From the NCBI GenBank assembly GCA_963697705.1, contig CAVOPA010000017.1, positions 868,001-932,000 on the forward strand: a DNA stretch of 64,000 nucleotides. The letters are read 5' to 3'. Numbering within the stretch: the first letter of the stretch is position 1; each line of letters begins with the position of its first letter. Positions 26,584 to 35,897 of this stretch are shown piece by piece. Origin of the DNA: CAVUCH01 sp963697705. Its GTDB lineage: Bacteria; Acidobacteriota; Vicinamibacteria; Vicinamibacterales; JAENWD01. Below the pieces are notes generated by a model. The model was not told the origin of the DNA and made no database searches. It was given only the letters and a program-made list of their open reading frames with translations. The position numbers and the translations under genes are program-made.

Positions 26584-27589
26584 ACCGGACCACACGGCTG
26601 CGCTCCTGGCGAGAAGTCGGCAGCTGCTCGCCGGACGGGTGCTCGTCACCGGCGCCACCGGGTTCATCGGTGCAAACGTCGTGCGCGCGCTGCTCGGCGC
26701 GGGGTCAGACGTGCACGTCACGCTGCGGCCATCCTCGTCCACATGGCGCCTCGACGAGGTGCTGCCACGGGTGCAGATGCATCTGGCGTCGCTCACAGAT
26801 CCCGACGCACTCGACCGCGCATTCGCCTCGGCGCGGCCCGACGTGGTGCTGCACTTCGCCACGCCCCGGGCACACGAGGGAGATCCACGCGTGCAGATCC
26901 CGGAGGCCACCCTCCTCGGCACCATCCACCTTCTGCGGCTCGTGCGGGCGTGTCACGTTCAGCGCCTCGTCGTCGCCGGCAGTTCGCTCGAATATCGTCC
27001 GAGCGATGCGCCGCTCACCGAGGATGCACCCCTCGAGCCTGCGACGGTGCACGGCGCGGCAAAAGCGGCAGCGTCGCTGCTGTACCGGCAGGCCGCGCTC
27101 GGGACAGGCGCGCCCGTGTGCATCCTCCGCCTGTTCCACGTCTACGGCCCATGGGAGTCGCGGCACCGCCTGCTCCCGTCTGCCATTCGCGCCGCGCTCG
27201 ACGCGGCGCCGCTGCCCCTGACGCGCGGCGGCATCGCTCGCGACTGGGTGTTCGTCAGCGACGTCGTCGACGCGGTGCTTCGGGCAGTGGGCCTGGATCG
27301 AAACGGGGAAGTCTTCAACGTCGGCTCCGGCCAGGAGTATTCCAACGAGGCCGTCGTCTCCTGCGCGGCTGACACGCTCGGCAGACCCATCCGGGTCATC
27401 CCCGGCCGGTTCCCGCCAGGAGCTGCTGACGTCGCACACCGGTGCGCCGATCGCGCCAAAGCCGCGAGACTCCTGGGGTGGGAGCCGCGGGTCACGCTCG
27501 GCGACGGTGTTCGGCAGACAGTCGCGTGGCTCGAGGCGAACCCTTCCGCCTGGTCCACTCGCGCAGACCAGCACCCGACGGCGGTGTGA
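26570..27589 (+). CDS. NAD-dependent epimerase/dehydratase (extended SDR)
   Basis: This 339-residue protein has the nucleotide-binding motif VLVTGATGFIGANVVRALL near residue 22. The catalytic Tyr/Lys region is not the usual YGxSK: the equivalent stretch reads EPATVHGAAKAAASLLY, with His in the Tyr position. If the alignment is right, the catalytic Tyr may be lost or replaced. Later segments (FHVYGPWESRHRLLPS, ARDWVFVSDVVDAVLRAV, EVFNVGSGQEYSNEAVV) are typical of nucleotide-sugar epimerases. The GTG at 26570 is preferred because it begins 14 bases inside the aldolase and leads straight into the fold. A sugar-nucleotide role fits the operon. Confidence 0.8.
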   Translation: MSSPEPDHTAALLARSRQLLAGRVLVTGATGFIGANVVRALLGAGSDVHVTLRPSSSTWRLDEVLPRVQMHLASLTDPDALDRAFASARPDVVLHFATPRAHEGDPRVQIPEATLLGTIHLLRLVRACHVQRLVVAGSSLEYRPSDAPLTEDAPLEPATVHGAAKAAASLLYRQAALGTGAPVCILRLFHVYGPWESRHRLLPSAIRAALDAAPLPLTRGGIARDWVFVSDVVDAVLRAVGLDRNGEVFNVGSGQEYSNEAVVSCAADTLGRPIRVIPGRFPPGAADVAHRCADRAKAARLLGWEPRVTLGDGVRQTVAWLEANPSAWSTRADQHPTAV

Positions 27590-27593
27590 TCGC

Positions 27594-28364
27594 GTGACGC
27601 CGAGCCTGCCCCTCACGGCGGCGGAACCCGATGTGACCATCGTGGTGCCCGTATACCGGAACGCTGCGACACTGCCGGTGCTCGCGCAGCGGATCCGCCA
27701 GGCGATGGGCGACGCGGGGTGGACGTTTCGACTGCTGCTGGTGGTGGATGCGAGCCCGGATGACTCCTGGAGCGTTGTGCGGCAGCTTGCCGCAGCCGAT
27801 CCGCGAGTCGGCGGCCTGTTGCTGGCTCACAACGTCGGGCAACATGCGGCCGTGCTCGCCGGCCTGCGCTCCGCCTGCGCGAGCTGGTTCGTGGTGATGG
27901 ATGCGGATCTGCAGGACGCACCGGAGGCGATTCCTGCCCTGCTCGCGGCGGCCCGGGAGCACAGCGTCACTGTCTTTGCGCGCAGGTGCGGACGCTACGA
28001 GCGCTGGGATCGCCTCATCACGTCGCGCGTGTTCAAGACCGTGCTCCGCTGGATCGTCGAGGTGCCGGCGGACGTCGGCACGTTCTTCGTGGTGACGCGG
28101 GAAGTTGCAGAGGCGATGTGCCAGTCCCTGGCGCGATGGCCGCAGGTCGTCGTGCTCGCGCACCACTGTTCGCGCGCGTCCTGCACTGTGAGCGTCATGC
28201 GTGCCACCCGGCCGACCGGTGCCTCCGCGTACTCTTCCCTGGCCCGCGTCCGGGCCGCCGTGAGGGGCATCAGCTGCGCGGTGGACTGCCGGCGCCGGCC
28301 GCGAGTGCCCACGAAGCGTCCGGCGCACCGGCTGCCGCGCATCGCCGAGCGGATCAACCTGTGA
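27594..28364 (+). CDS. Family 2 glycosyltransferase, dolichyl-phosphate-mannose-synthase-like
   Basis: This 256-residue GT-A enzyme starts with VTIVVPVYRNAATLPVLAQR, has the nucleotide-binding VVDASPDDSW and the metal-binding DxD-type stretch FVVMDADLQDAPEAIPAL. The PADVGTFFVVTREVAEAM segment is typical of DPM1/ArnC-like enzymes that move a sugar onto polyprenyl phosphate. It lacks the C-terminal membrane helices of ArnC and GtrB. The end is instead short and basic (CRRRPRVPTKRPAHRL). The product of such an enzyme would be a lipid-linked sugar donor for the membrane protein encoded next (overlap GTGA), a common donor/acceptor arrangement. Confidence 0.85.
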   Translation: MTPSLPLTAAEPDVTIVVPVYRNAATLPVLAQRIRQAMGDAGWTFRLLLVVDASPDDSWSVVRQLAAADPRVGGLLLAHNVGQHAAVLAGLRSACASWFVVMDADLQDAPEAIPALLAAAREHSVTVFARRCGRYERWDRLITSRVFKTVLRWIVEVPADVGTFFVVTREVAEAMCQSLARWPQVVVLAHHCSRASCTVSVMRATRPTGASAYSSLARVRAAVRGISCAVDCRRRPRVPTKRPAHRLPRIAERINL

Positions 28365-30511
28365 ACCACGCGACTCGGAGTTGGGGCGCCTCACGCGACG
28401 CGGTGCTCGCGATCGCGACCACTGGCCTGGTCTGTGTCGCCGGCGTGTGGCTGAATTTTGGTCCGCTGCACGACTGGGTCCGCTATCCGCTGTCGTACAC
28501 CGACCGGAGCGACGCGCTCGCGAACCTGTGCGTGATCAAGACAGTGATTGAGACCGGGTGGGCGAATGGCAGTGCCGCGCTCGGTGCGCCGTTCGGCGCG
28601 ACGTTCCTGGACTTCCCGCGGTCCGAGGTCGCCTTCCTCCTCTTCTACCGGGTGGCCGGCGTGTTCACGGCGAACATCGCCCTGATTCACAACGTGTTCT
28701 ATTTCGCCGGCTTCCCCCTGGCCGCATGGTCTGCCCTGGCGGTTCTGCGCAGCGAACTGCGCGTGGCGTGGCCCCTCGCGGCGGCCGGCGGTATCGTCTT
28801 CTGCTGGTTGCCATACCATTTCCTGCGGCTGGAGCACCTGCATCTCGCGAACTACGCGGCGGTGCCGATTGCCGTCTGGCTCGTGCTGCGCGTGGCAGGC
28901 GAACGGCCGCCGTTTTTCGAGCGTGGCCGGCTCGGCCCGGCGACAACGTTCGTGTGGGTGGGGATTGCACTGGTCGCCGCAACCAGCATCTACTATGCGT
29001 TTTTCGCGGTCGTGCTCGTTGCGGCGGTCGGCGTCCTCGAGGCGCTTGCTGCCCGGTCGCCGCGGCCAGCGGCCAGTGCCGTCCTGGTAATCGCGGCAAT
29101 TGGCGCAGCGCTCGCGATCGCACTGGCCCCGGCACTGCGCTACCGGGCGATCGCAGGGTCGAACCCGGCCGTCGCCGCGCGCTCGGTCATTGAGGTCGAA
29201 ACGTACTCGTTACGGCCGATTCACCTGCTTCTGCCGTCGGACAGCGATGGGCTGTCGCCGTTGTCGTCGGTTGCGCGCACCTACAACGCCTCCGCACCGT
29301 TGATCAACGAAAACAGGTACGCCGCGCTCGGCGTGATCGGCGCGCTCGGGTTCGTGCTCCTCCTGCTGCACCTCTCGAGCGGCAACCGCGTGCTTCCGGC
29401 GAGCCCGGCGCTGGCGACGCTCGCACGCGCCAACCTCGCGGCCGTGCTGTTGGCGGTGACCGGCGGTGTCGGGTCGCTCCTGGCGGTGCTCGTCACGCCG
29501 CAGTTCAGGGCGCTCAATCGCATCAGCATCTTCATCGCGTTCTTCTCGATCGCTGCCGTCGTCGCCGCGATCGACTGCGTGGCTGCTCGCTTCGGGCCGA
29601 TGCGCGCGCGTGCGACCTGTGCCGCCGCGATGGTCCTCGTCGTTCTGGCCTTCGTGGAAGGGCCCACCGCTCGCCCCGACGCCGCCGCGATCGCGGCAAC
29701 GTTCGACAGCGATCGTGCGTTCGTCGAACGAATCGAGCGGCTGCTGCCCGCAGGTGCGATGGTGTACCAGCTGCCGTACACGCAGTTTCCGGAGGTGCCC
29801 GCCTTCCGGCGCGAACCGCCGTACTCGCCGATGCGCATGTACGTGCACTCGCGCACCCTGCGGTGGAGTTACGGCGGCATGAAGGGCCGTCCGGGAGATC
29901 TGTGGCACCAGGCCGTCGATCGCCTGCCCTTGCCCGAGCGCGTCGGGAGGCTCCAGGCCGCCGGATTCGCGGGGCTGGTGCTGGACCGCGCCGCACTCCC
30001 TGATGCGGGACGCGCCTGCGACGATGCGCTCGCGAGGCTGGGGGCGGGGGATCGCATCGACAGCCGCGACGGCACGCTCGCGTTCTACGGCCTCCCCGCA
30101 CCCGGCGTGAACTCCCCGACGCTCCATTCGATGCCGACCGCCGCCGGACGCGGGTTCTACCCTGAGGAAGGCGACGCCCCGCATAGATGGAACTGGAGCT
30201 CGGGTAACGCCGAGCTCTTTGTCTATCACGCGGGCGACGACCTGCGGCCGTCCGAGCTCACGTGCGTGCTGCAGTCGCTGACGCCACGGCAGGTGACCAT
30301 CCGATCACCTGACGAGCACACGACGACGGCGCAGGTCGCCGGCGGCGATGGCCGTGTCGCGCTGCGCCTGCCGGTCACTCTTCACCCGGGGTGGAATCTC
30401 ATCCGGTACGAGACCGACCGGCCGGCCGTGCCTCCCGAGGGCGGACGAGACGTGCGCGCCCTGGCCTTCCTGGTGCGAGAAATTCGCGTGGTGCCAGTGC
30501 CCGGTCGCTGA
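28361..30511 (+). CDS. Large polytopic membrane protein, putative GT-C type glycosyltransferase
   Basis: This 716-residue protein has about ten to twelve hydrophobic helices in its first 440 residues and a soluble C-terminal region. The N-terminal periplasmic loop after helix 1 contains YPLSYTDRSDALANLCVIKT and LGAPFGATFLDFP. That pattern fits uncharacterised membrane glycosyltransferase families that use lipid-linked donors, with an acidic Asp near the first loop. Its start overlaps the GT2 stop. GT2 plus this protein would make and then transfer a lipid-linked sugar at the periplasmic face. The C-terminal 200 residues have a beta-rich composition. Exact family not recognised with certainty. 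Confidence 0.72.
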   Translation: MNHATRSWGASRDAVLAIATTGLVCVAGVWLNFGPLHDWVRYPLSYTDRSDALANLCVIKTVIETGWANGSAALGAPFGATFLDFPRSEVAFLLFYRVAGVFTANIALIHNVFYFAGFPLAAWSALAVLRSELRVAWPLAAAGGIVFCWLPYHFLRLEHLHLANYAAVPIAVWLVLRVAGERPPFFERGRLGPATTFVWVGIALVAATSIYYAFFAVVLVAAVGVLEALAARSPRPAASAVLVIAAIGAALAIALAPALRYRAIAGSNPAVAARSVIEVETYSLRPIHLLLPSDSDGLSPLSSVARTYNASAPLINENRYAALGVIGALGFVLLLLHLSSGNRVLPASPALATLARANLAAVLLAVTGGVGSLLAVLVTPQFRALNRISIFIAFFSIAAVVAAIDCVAARFGPMRARATCAAAMVLVVLAFVEGPTARPDAAAIAATFDSDRAFVERIERLLPAGAMVYQLPYTQFPEVPAFRREPPYSPMRMYVHSRTLRWSYGGMKGRPGDLWHQAVDRLPLPERVGRLQAAGFAGLVLDRAALPDAGRACDDALARLGAGDRIDSRDGTLAFYGLPAPGVNSPTLHSMPTAAGRGFYPEEGDAPHRWNWSSGNAELFVYHAGDDLRPSELTCVLQSLTPRQVTIRSPDEHTTTAQVAGGDGRVALRLPVTLHPGWNLIRYETDRPAVPPEGGRDVRALAFLVREIRVVPVPGR

Positions 30512-30589
30512 CCCCCACCACTCGCGAGAAACCCACCTCCGGGGCTGCGTACACCCGGCAATCCCGATCGGCCCCGCGGGCGTTCGCGG

Positions 30590-30595
30590 TAGGAT
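30590..30595 (+). promoter_or_regulatory. -10 box TAGGAT, 9 bases before the M16 peptidase ATG
   Basis: The box is the same TAGGAT as at nadB, 9 bases ahead of the ATG, so the transcript would be leaderless or nearly so. No -35 match. Confidence 0.4.
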
Positions 30596-30604
30596 CGATA
30601 ACTC

Positions 30605-33436
30605 ATGCCTCAAATGTACCGACGTGTCGCCGCCCTCGTCGTTTCCCTGCTGCTCGGTGCGGCTGCGTTTCAAGCCGCGGCCGCGCAGGACCCGTCCGCC
30701 CCGGTTCCCTTGATGAAAGAGGTGCGCGAAGGGCGGCTTCCGAACGGGCTGTCGTACTACATCCGTCAGAACGCACGTCCGCAGGGACGCGCCGAGTTGC
30801 GGCTCCTGGTCAACGCCGGGTCGATTCTCGAAGACGACGACCAGCTCGGGGCGGCGCACTTCATCGAGCACATGTCGTTCAACGGCACGCGGCGGTTCCC
30901 CAAAAACGAGCTCGTCTCGTACCTGCAATCGCTCGGCGTCCGTCTGGGCGGCGACTTGAACGCGAACACCGGCTACGACGAGACGATTTACATTCTCCCG
31001 ATCCCGGTCGGGGACCCCCGCATGCTCGACACCGGGCTCTCGATTCTGCGCGAGTGGGCCGGGAATGCGCTCCTCAACGACGCGGATATCGACACCGAGC
31101 GCGGCGTGGTCATGGCCGAGCTCCGCAGCGGCCAGGCCGCCGACGAACGCGTGCGGCGGCAGACGATGCCGCGCATGTTCAACGGCAGCCGCTACGCGTC
31201 GCGCCTGCCGATCGGCACCGTCCGCAGCCTGCAGACGATGACGCCAGAGGCACTCCGGCGCTTCTACCGGGACTGGTACCGACCGGAACTGGAGGCCGTG
31301 GTCGTGGTCGGCGAGGTGAACCCGGATCTGATTGAGCAGCGCATCAAGGCTCTCTTCGCGGACCTCCCGGCGCCCGTGAAGCCGCGCGTGCGCCCCGAGC
31401 GGATCGACATCCCGCCGCGCACGGCGCCGGACGCATTGCTCGTGACCGACGCCGAATTGCCGTCGGGACGGCTGGATCTCACCACCTACGTGCGACCGCA
31501 GCCCTCCCTCGCCACGATCGGCGCCTACGACGCGCTGCTCAAGGATCAGCTCGTCAACCGGATGTTCGGCATGCGCCTGTACGAGCTGACGGACCGGCCG
31601 GTGCGGCCATTCCTGGCGGCGCAAGCGCAACGCTCTCCGATCGTGCGTGGCTACGAGGCGTTCGTCGCCACGGCCGCAATCGCCGGACAGGATCCCGTCG
31701 AAACGACGCGGCTGCTCGCGACCGAAATCGAGCGCGCACGGCGCTTCGGGTTCACGACCGAGGAGCTCGACGCGGCGAAGCGGGACGTGATGAACCGGTA
31801 CGCCGAAGCCGCCGCCGAGCGCGAGACGTCGGATTCCGCGTCGCTTGCCGACGAGCTCGGGCGGCACTACTTCACGGACGAGCCCGTGCCCGGCATCGCG
31901 TGGGAGTACGAGCGCGTGAAGCAGGTGGTTCCCTCGCTGACGCTCGAGGCCGTCAACACCCACGCGCTGCTGGTGCTGTCCGAGCCCGGCAGCCAGCCGT
32001 TCGTCATGGTGGCGGCGCCCTCCGCGCAAGGCGCGACGGAAGCCGCCCTCCGCGACGCGGCGACCGAGGTGATGCGGGCCGACATCACTCCCTACAAAGG
32101 CGTGAAGATGGAGACGCAGCTCCTCGAGCAGGAGCCCCGGCCCGGCCGCCTGGTCTCTGAACGGAACGATCCGGCGCTCGGGACCACGACGCTGGAGTAC
32201 GCCAACGGCGTGCATGTCGTGCTCAAGCCGACCACGTTCAAGACCGATGAAGTCGTCCTGTCGGCGGCCCGCTACGGGGGACAGTACCTGTTCGACGAGG
32301 TCGACCACCAGAACGCAGTGCACCTGGTGCAGACGATCGATGCGATGGGCTACGGCGCGCTCAGTCCGACCGGCCTCCAGCGTCTTCTGAGCACCAGGCG
32401 CGCGAACGCGAACGTCTCACTCACTGCCTACACCGAGGAAGTGGAGGGCGCATCGACGCGCGACGATCTCGCGACGCTGCTGCAGGTCGTCCATCTGAAG
32501 CTCACGAGCCCTCACCTCGACGTGGGGCGCTTCGAGGGCAATCGCACGGCGCTCAAAGGCTATCTCACCAGCCTGTGGAACAGCCCGATGACGCAGTACG
32601 AAGACTTCACGATGGCCACGCTTTCCGGTGGCCATCCGCGTGCGCCGCGCGTGGCAAAGGCCGAGGAGCTCGACAAGATCGATCCCGAGCGTTCGGTCGC
32701 CATGTATCGGGAGCGGTTTGGCAACGCGGGTGGAATGACGTTCGTGCTCGTCGGGAGCTTTGCCCTCGCCGACGTGAAGCCGCTCGTGACGCAGTACCTG
32801 GGCGGCCTGCCGGGCTCGCCCGGGCCATCACGCTTCCGTGACGTCGGCCTGCGCTACCCGACCGGGCAGATCGATCGCACGCTGCAGGCGGGCTCCGACA
32901 ACAGTGCCGTTACCATCGTCTACGACGGGGAGCGCCCCTACTCGGTGGGTGAGGTGCTGAAGCTGGAGGCGCTGACCGAAGTGCTGCGGCTCCGCGTCAT
33001 CGACCGCATCCGCGAGGAACTGGGCAGCGCGTATTCGCCCGGCGTCGTCAGCCAGTTTTCGAAAGTGCCGGTCGGTGAGTATGCCGTCCGCTTCGGGATC
33101 GGCTGTTCCCCCGATCAAGTGCCCATCGTCGAGCGCGCCATCGACGAGATCATCGCGGCGCTGCAGTCGAAAGGGCCGACGCCCGGGGAACTCGAGAAGG
33201 TCACGCGCACGTGGCTCAACGAGTTCAGCGTGCGGACCACGACGAACGATTACTGGTCGGATCGACTCCGCACCCGGGCGCTGGATCCGGAACTGGACGA
33301 CGAGGGCCCGGATTATGTCGACCGCGTGAAGGCATTGACGGCGGCCGACGTGCAGGAGGCCGCGCGCGTCTATGCGAGCGGCGCGAATCGCGTGCGGCTG
33401 GTGCTCGCCTCTGACGACGCGACGGCGGGGCGCTAA
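30605..33436 (+). CDS. Secreted M16-family (pitrilysin/insulinase-like) zinc peptidase
   Basis: This 943-residue protein has a signal peptide (about 1-27, ending ...QAAAAQ). The inverted zinc motif HxxEH (HFIEH, residues 85-89) lies in the N-terminal M16 domain. A downstream Glu in DTERGVVMAELRSG (about 165) is the third zinc ligand. Two further M16C-type domains follow: one at about 200-400 containing LDAAKRDVMNRYAEAAAER, and a second pair from about 520. The length and four-domain layout match periplasmic pitrilysin-like peptidases that degrade peptides inside a closed chamber. A start three codons later (MYRRV) is possible. Transcribed alone; lysC follows on the same strand with a 69-base gap. 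Confidence 0.92.
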   Translation: MPQMYRRVAALVVSLLLGAAAFQAAAAQDPSAPVPLMKEVREGRLPNGLSYYIRQNARPQGRAELRLLVNAGSILEDDDQLGAAHFIEHMSFNGTRRFPKNELVSYLQSLGVRLGGDLNANTGYDETIYILPIPVGDPRMLDTGLSILREWAGNALLNDADIDTERGVVMAELRSGQAADERVRRQTMPRMFNGSRYASRLPIGTVRSLQTMTPEALRRFYRDWYRPELEAVVVVGEVNPDLIEQRIKALFADLPAPVKPRVRPERIDIPPRTAPDALLVTDAELPSGRLDLTTYVRPQPSLATIGAYDALLKDQLVNRMFGMRLYELTDRPVRPFLAAQAQRSPIVRGYEAFVATAAIAGQDPVETTRLLATEIERARRFGFTTEELDAAKRDVMNRYAEAAAERETSDSASLADELGRHYFTDEPVPGIAWEYERVKQVVPSLTLEAVNTHALLVLSEPGSQPFVMVAAPSAQGATEAALRDAATEVMRADITPYKGVKMETQLLEQEPRPGRLVSERNDPALGTTTLEYANGVHVVLKPTTFKTDEVVLSAARYGGQYLFDEVDHQNAVHLVQTIDAMGYGALSPTGLQRLLSTRRANANVSLTAYTEEVEGASTRDDLATLLQVVHLKLTSPHLDVGRFEGNRTALKGYLTSLWNSPMTQYEDFTMATLSGGHPRAPRVAKAEELDKIDPERSVAMYRERFGNAGGMTFVLVGSFALADVKPLVTQYLGGLPGSPGPSRFRDVGLRYPTGQIDRTLQAGSDNSAVTIVYDGERPYSVGEVLKLEALTEVLRLRVIDRIREELGSAYSPGVVSQFSKVPVGEYAVRFGIGCSPDQVPIVERAIDEIIAALQSKGPTPGELEKVTRTWLNEFSVRTTTNDYWSDRLRTRALDPELDDEGPDYVDRVKALTAADVQEAARVYASGANRVRLVLASDDATAGR

Positions 33437-33505
33437 CGGTATCAGCGGCGCCGTGCCGAGTGTCGCAGCGAAAACGGAGCGGGCGGCCGCCGGCATGTGG
33501 GTCGC

Positions 33506-34759
33506 ATGAGAGTCTTCAAGTTCGGTGGCGCCAGCGTCAAGGACGCGGCCGGCGTCCGCAACGTGTCGGCCGTCATCGGCCGGTTTGAGCACGACGACCT
33601 CGTGATCGTCGTGAGCGCGATGGGGAAGACCACCAACGCGCTCGAGGCGGTGGTGTGGAGCCACACCGGTGCTGGCGATGCCCGCGGCCAAATGGACGCC
33701 TTGCGGTCCACGCACGTGGCAGTGCTTGCGGCCGTCGCTCCGGCGGATGACGCGGCGGCCGCAGCGCTCGCCGGCCAATTCGATCGACTCGACGCGCTCC
33801 TCAGGCGGCCGCCGTTCGGCACGATCGACCGCGTCTACGACGAGATCGTCTCGTTCGGCGAGATTTGGAGCACGGTCATCGTGAGCGCTGCGCTCACGCA
33901 GGCCGCGTTCGAGAACACCTGGCTCGACGCACGCACCGTAATCTGCACCGACGACACTCACCGCAGCGCACGGATCGACTGGGTATCCGCGGAACCGCAC
34001 GCTGCCGCGGCCTGGGCGGGCGTGCGCGCGTGCCCGAAACGCCTGGTCACGCAGGGCTTCATCGGCGGCGGTCCTGGCGGCGTCACCACCACGCTCGGGC
34101 GCGAAGGGTCGGATTTCAGCGCCGCCATCTTCGCCTACCTGCTGGATGCCGAGAGCGTGACGATCTGGAAAGACGTCCCCGGGATGTTCAATGCCGATCC
34201 GAAGCGGTTCCCGGATACCAGGCTGCTGTCGCACATCAGCTACCGTGAGGCGATCGAGCTGAGCTACTTCGGCGCCAGCGTGATCCACCCGCGCACGCTG
34301 CAGCCGCTCCAGAAGAAGCACATTCCTCTCTACGTGCGGTCGTTCACCAATCCGGAGGCGCCTGGCAGCACCGTCGATGACCGCAGCGACAACGACTCGC
34401 TCATCCCGTCGTTCATCGTGAAGCCCGCGCAGTTGCTCATCTCGGTCACCCCGCGCGACCTGAGCTTCGTCGTCGAGGAGAACATGAGCGAGATCTTCAG
34501 AGTGTTCGCTGCGCGCAAGGTGCGGATCGAGCTGATGCAGAACAGCGCTGTCGCCTTCAGCGTGGTGGTCGACGACACGCCACGGGCGCGCGGCCTCATC
34601 GAGGAGCTCGGACGGGACTACGAGGTCCGCTACAACGACGGGTGCGAGCTCATTACCGTGCGGCACTTCGACGAGCCCACGCTGAAGAGGCTGACGGACG
34701 GAAAGGACCTGCTGATCGAGCAGCGAAGCCGCCATACCGCGCGGTTCGTCCTGAAGTGA
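33506..34759 (+). CDS. lysC: Aspartate kinase, monofunctional
   Basis: This 417-residue enzyme phosphorylates L-aspartate, the first step to lysine, threonine and methionine. The N-terminal VFKFGGASVKDAAGVRNV is the ATP-binding motif. SDFSAAIFAYLLDAESVTIW and DVPGMFNADPKRFP form the substrate and nucleotide sites. Two ACT domains (about 310-417), beginning ISVTPRDLSFVVEENMSEI, would bind allosteric amino acids. lysA, the last lysine gene, is in the window at 45325 but not adjacent. The ATG at 33506 is chosen over a GTG three codons upstream because of family N-termini. The ribosome binding site is weak. Confidence 0.92.
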   Translation: MRVFKFGGASVKDAAGVRNVSAVIGRFEHDDLVIVVSAMGKTTNALEAVVWSHTGAGDARGQMDALRSTHVAVLAAVAPADDAAAAALAGQFDRLDALLRRPPFGTIDRVYDEIVSFGEIWSTVIVSAALTQAAFENTWLDARTVICTDDTHRSARIDWVSAEPHAAAAWAGVRACPKRLVTQGFIGGGPGGVTTTLGREGSDFSAAIFAYLLDAESVTIWKDVPGMFNADPKRFPDTRLLSHISYREAIELSYFGASVIHPRTLQPLQKKHIPLYVRSFTNPEAPGSTVDDRSDNDSLIPSFIVKPAQLLISVTPRDLSFVVEENMSEIFRVFAARKVRIELMQNSAVAFSVVVDDTPRARGLIEELGRDYEVRYNDGCELITVRHFDEPTLKRLTDGKDLLIEQRSRHTARFVLK

Positions 34760-34785
34760 GTCGATTCGTCGTCGAAACGGCTCGC

Positions 34786-34880
34786 GGACGGTAGCGCCGG
34801 TGGCGTGCCCATCGGGTCCCACCCTCGGCGAATCAACCTCCACCCGCATCGTTCGCGGTCGGCCGTCCCGATTGACGCTA
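34786..34880 (-). pseudogene. Remnant of a second 3D-domain protein gene
   Basis: The stretch around 34802-34858 matches the 3' part of the intact 3D-domain gene (about 35929-35984) at about 84% DNA identity (8 substitutions and one extra base in 57, counted by hand). One frame gives RTMRVEV and another IRRGWDPMGTPPALPSA, against RTMQVAVIRRGWDPKATPPP in the intact gene, so the fragment carries a 1-base insertion. The rest of the domain is not recognisable and the original stop codon is lost. This is a decayed partial duplicate lying between lysC and the outer-membrane barrel gene. Confidence 0.75.
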
Positions 34881-34962
34881 CGGCCGGCAATGTTTGGCCT
34901 GCTGACATCCGACGGGCACATCGCTGTCGTGGGCCCGCCGCGGCCGGGTCCACCCCGCTTCG

Positions 34963-35655
34963 TCAGAAGCGCACAACCGGTCCGACGCTGAGTTCGAACT
35001 GTTGCGTCAGTGATCCCGTCAGGACTACGAGACACCCGCTGACTCCGACCGTGCCACACGCCCATGCGCCCACTTCGGGATCAATCAGGATTGGGAGCCA
35101 TTTCGCCTCGGCGCGTATCGCGAACCTCGAGCCCAGAAACTGTTTCAATCCGGCGCCCAGGCCGAATGAGAACCGCGTGAAGCCGTCGTGCGCAGCGGCA
35201 ACGTGCGTGGCACCGACGCTGCCCGTCAGGAACGATCGAAGGCCTTTTACTTCGGGGATGACGAACTCACGCGTGAAGTCCGCGTGAAACTGGTTCAACG
35301 TGACGTCTCCGAGCGACGCGCCCAGAGGTCGGAACGGCGCGTCGAACCGCAGCGTCGAAATCGACCGCGTCCATCGGAATTCAATCAGGGAGAACTCGTC
35401 GAAACGGACACCGGCAGACAGACCATAGCTCGAGGCGTCTTTGAAGCTGGCCTGAGTCGGCGTCGGCTGCTCCGCCTGCACGTCGAAGGTACCTCCAAAC
35501 CTGACGCCAACGAACGGTGTCACCTCGAACGATTGGATGTCGACATACTGCGCACGCGCGGGTGTCGCGAGCACCAGCAGCGCCAGTAACGCTTGAAGCG
35601 TCACGCAGGCGGTCGGTCGTTTCGACGGCAGGCCATGACGGAATGCGAGCGTCAT
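34963..35655 (-). CDS. Small outer-membrane beta-barrel protein
   Basis: This 230-residue protein has a signal peptide (about 1-36, ending TPARAQ), then an alternating hydrophobic pattern typical of an 8-stranded barrel (for example FEVTPFVGVRFGGTFDV, SYGLSAGVRFDEFSLIEFRW). It ends in Phe after VGPVVR. The ATG at 35655 begins the signal peptide; a longer frame upstream is not supported. It resembles uncharacterised OmpA-barrel or Opacity-like proteins, without a peptidoglycan-binding domain. The gene stands alone between the 3D-domain gene and the degenerate 3D fragment. Two cysteines near the C-terminus (GAWACGTVGVSGCL) may form a loop disulfide. Confidence 0.8.
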   Translation of the reverse strand: MTLAFRHGLPSKRPTACVTLQALLALLVLATPARAQYVDIQSFEVTPFVGVRFGGTFDVQAEQPTPTQASFKDASSYGLSAGVRFDEFSLIEFRWTRSISTLRFDAPFRPLGASLGDVTLNQFHADFTREFVIPEVKGLRSFLTGSVGATHVAAAHDGFTRFSFGLGAGLKQFLGSRFAIRAEAKWLPILIDPEVGAWACGTVGVSGCLVVLTGSLTQQFELSVGPVVRF

Positions 35656-35897
35656 GTGCGTAGGGTACACCGTCCGACAGACAGCCGGGTCGTGCCACGT
35701 CAGCGAACCGGGCCGAATCGGGTTTGCGATCTGCTTTCGAACGGCTACGGATTCGCCGCGGCAATACCCCAGGCGGCGCGTACTGAAGCACTGCACGACA
35801 AGATCGTCTCGCTGGTCGACGACTTCGTCACATCAGGGCTGGTAGCCTGACAACAGAGCGCAGCGATCGGCGACGACGCGCGCTGAGCGGTAGCGAT

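Noticed and set aside
34963..35065. Longer frame joining the barrel gene end to the 3D remnant
   Set aside because: A 745-codon minus frame spans 32828-35065 but overlaps lysC and the M16 peptidase in antisense; it is a shadow frame, and only the short 3D-like part shows homology.
35593..35850. A plus-strand frame of 85 codons between the barrel and 3D-domain genes
   Set aside because: It lacks an RBS, overlaps the start of the barrel gene in antisense, and has no recognisable domain; the end (SLVDDFVTSGLVA) looks protein-like but is too short to support.
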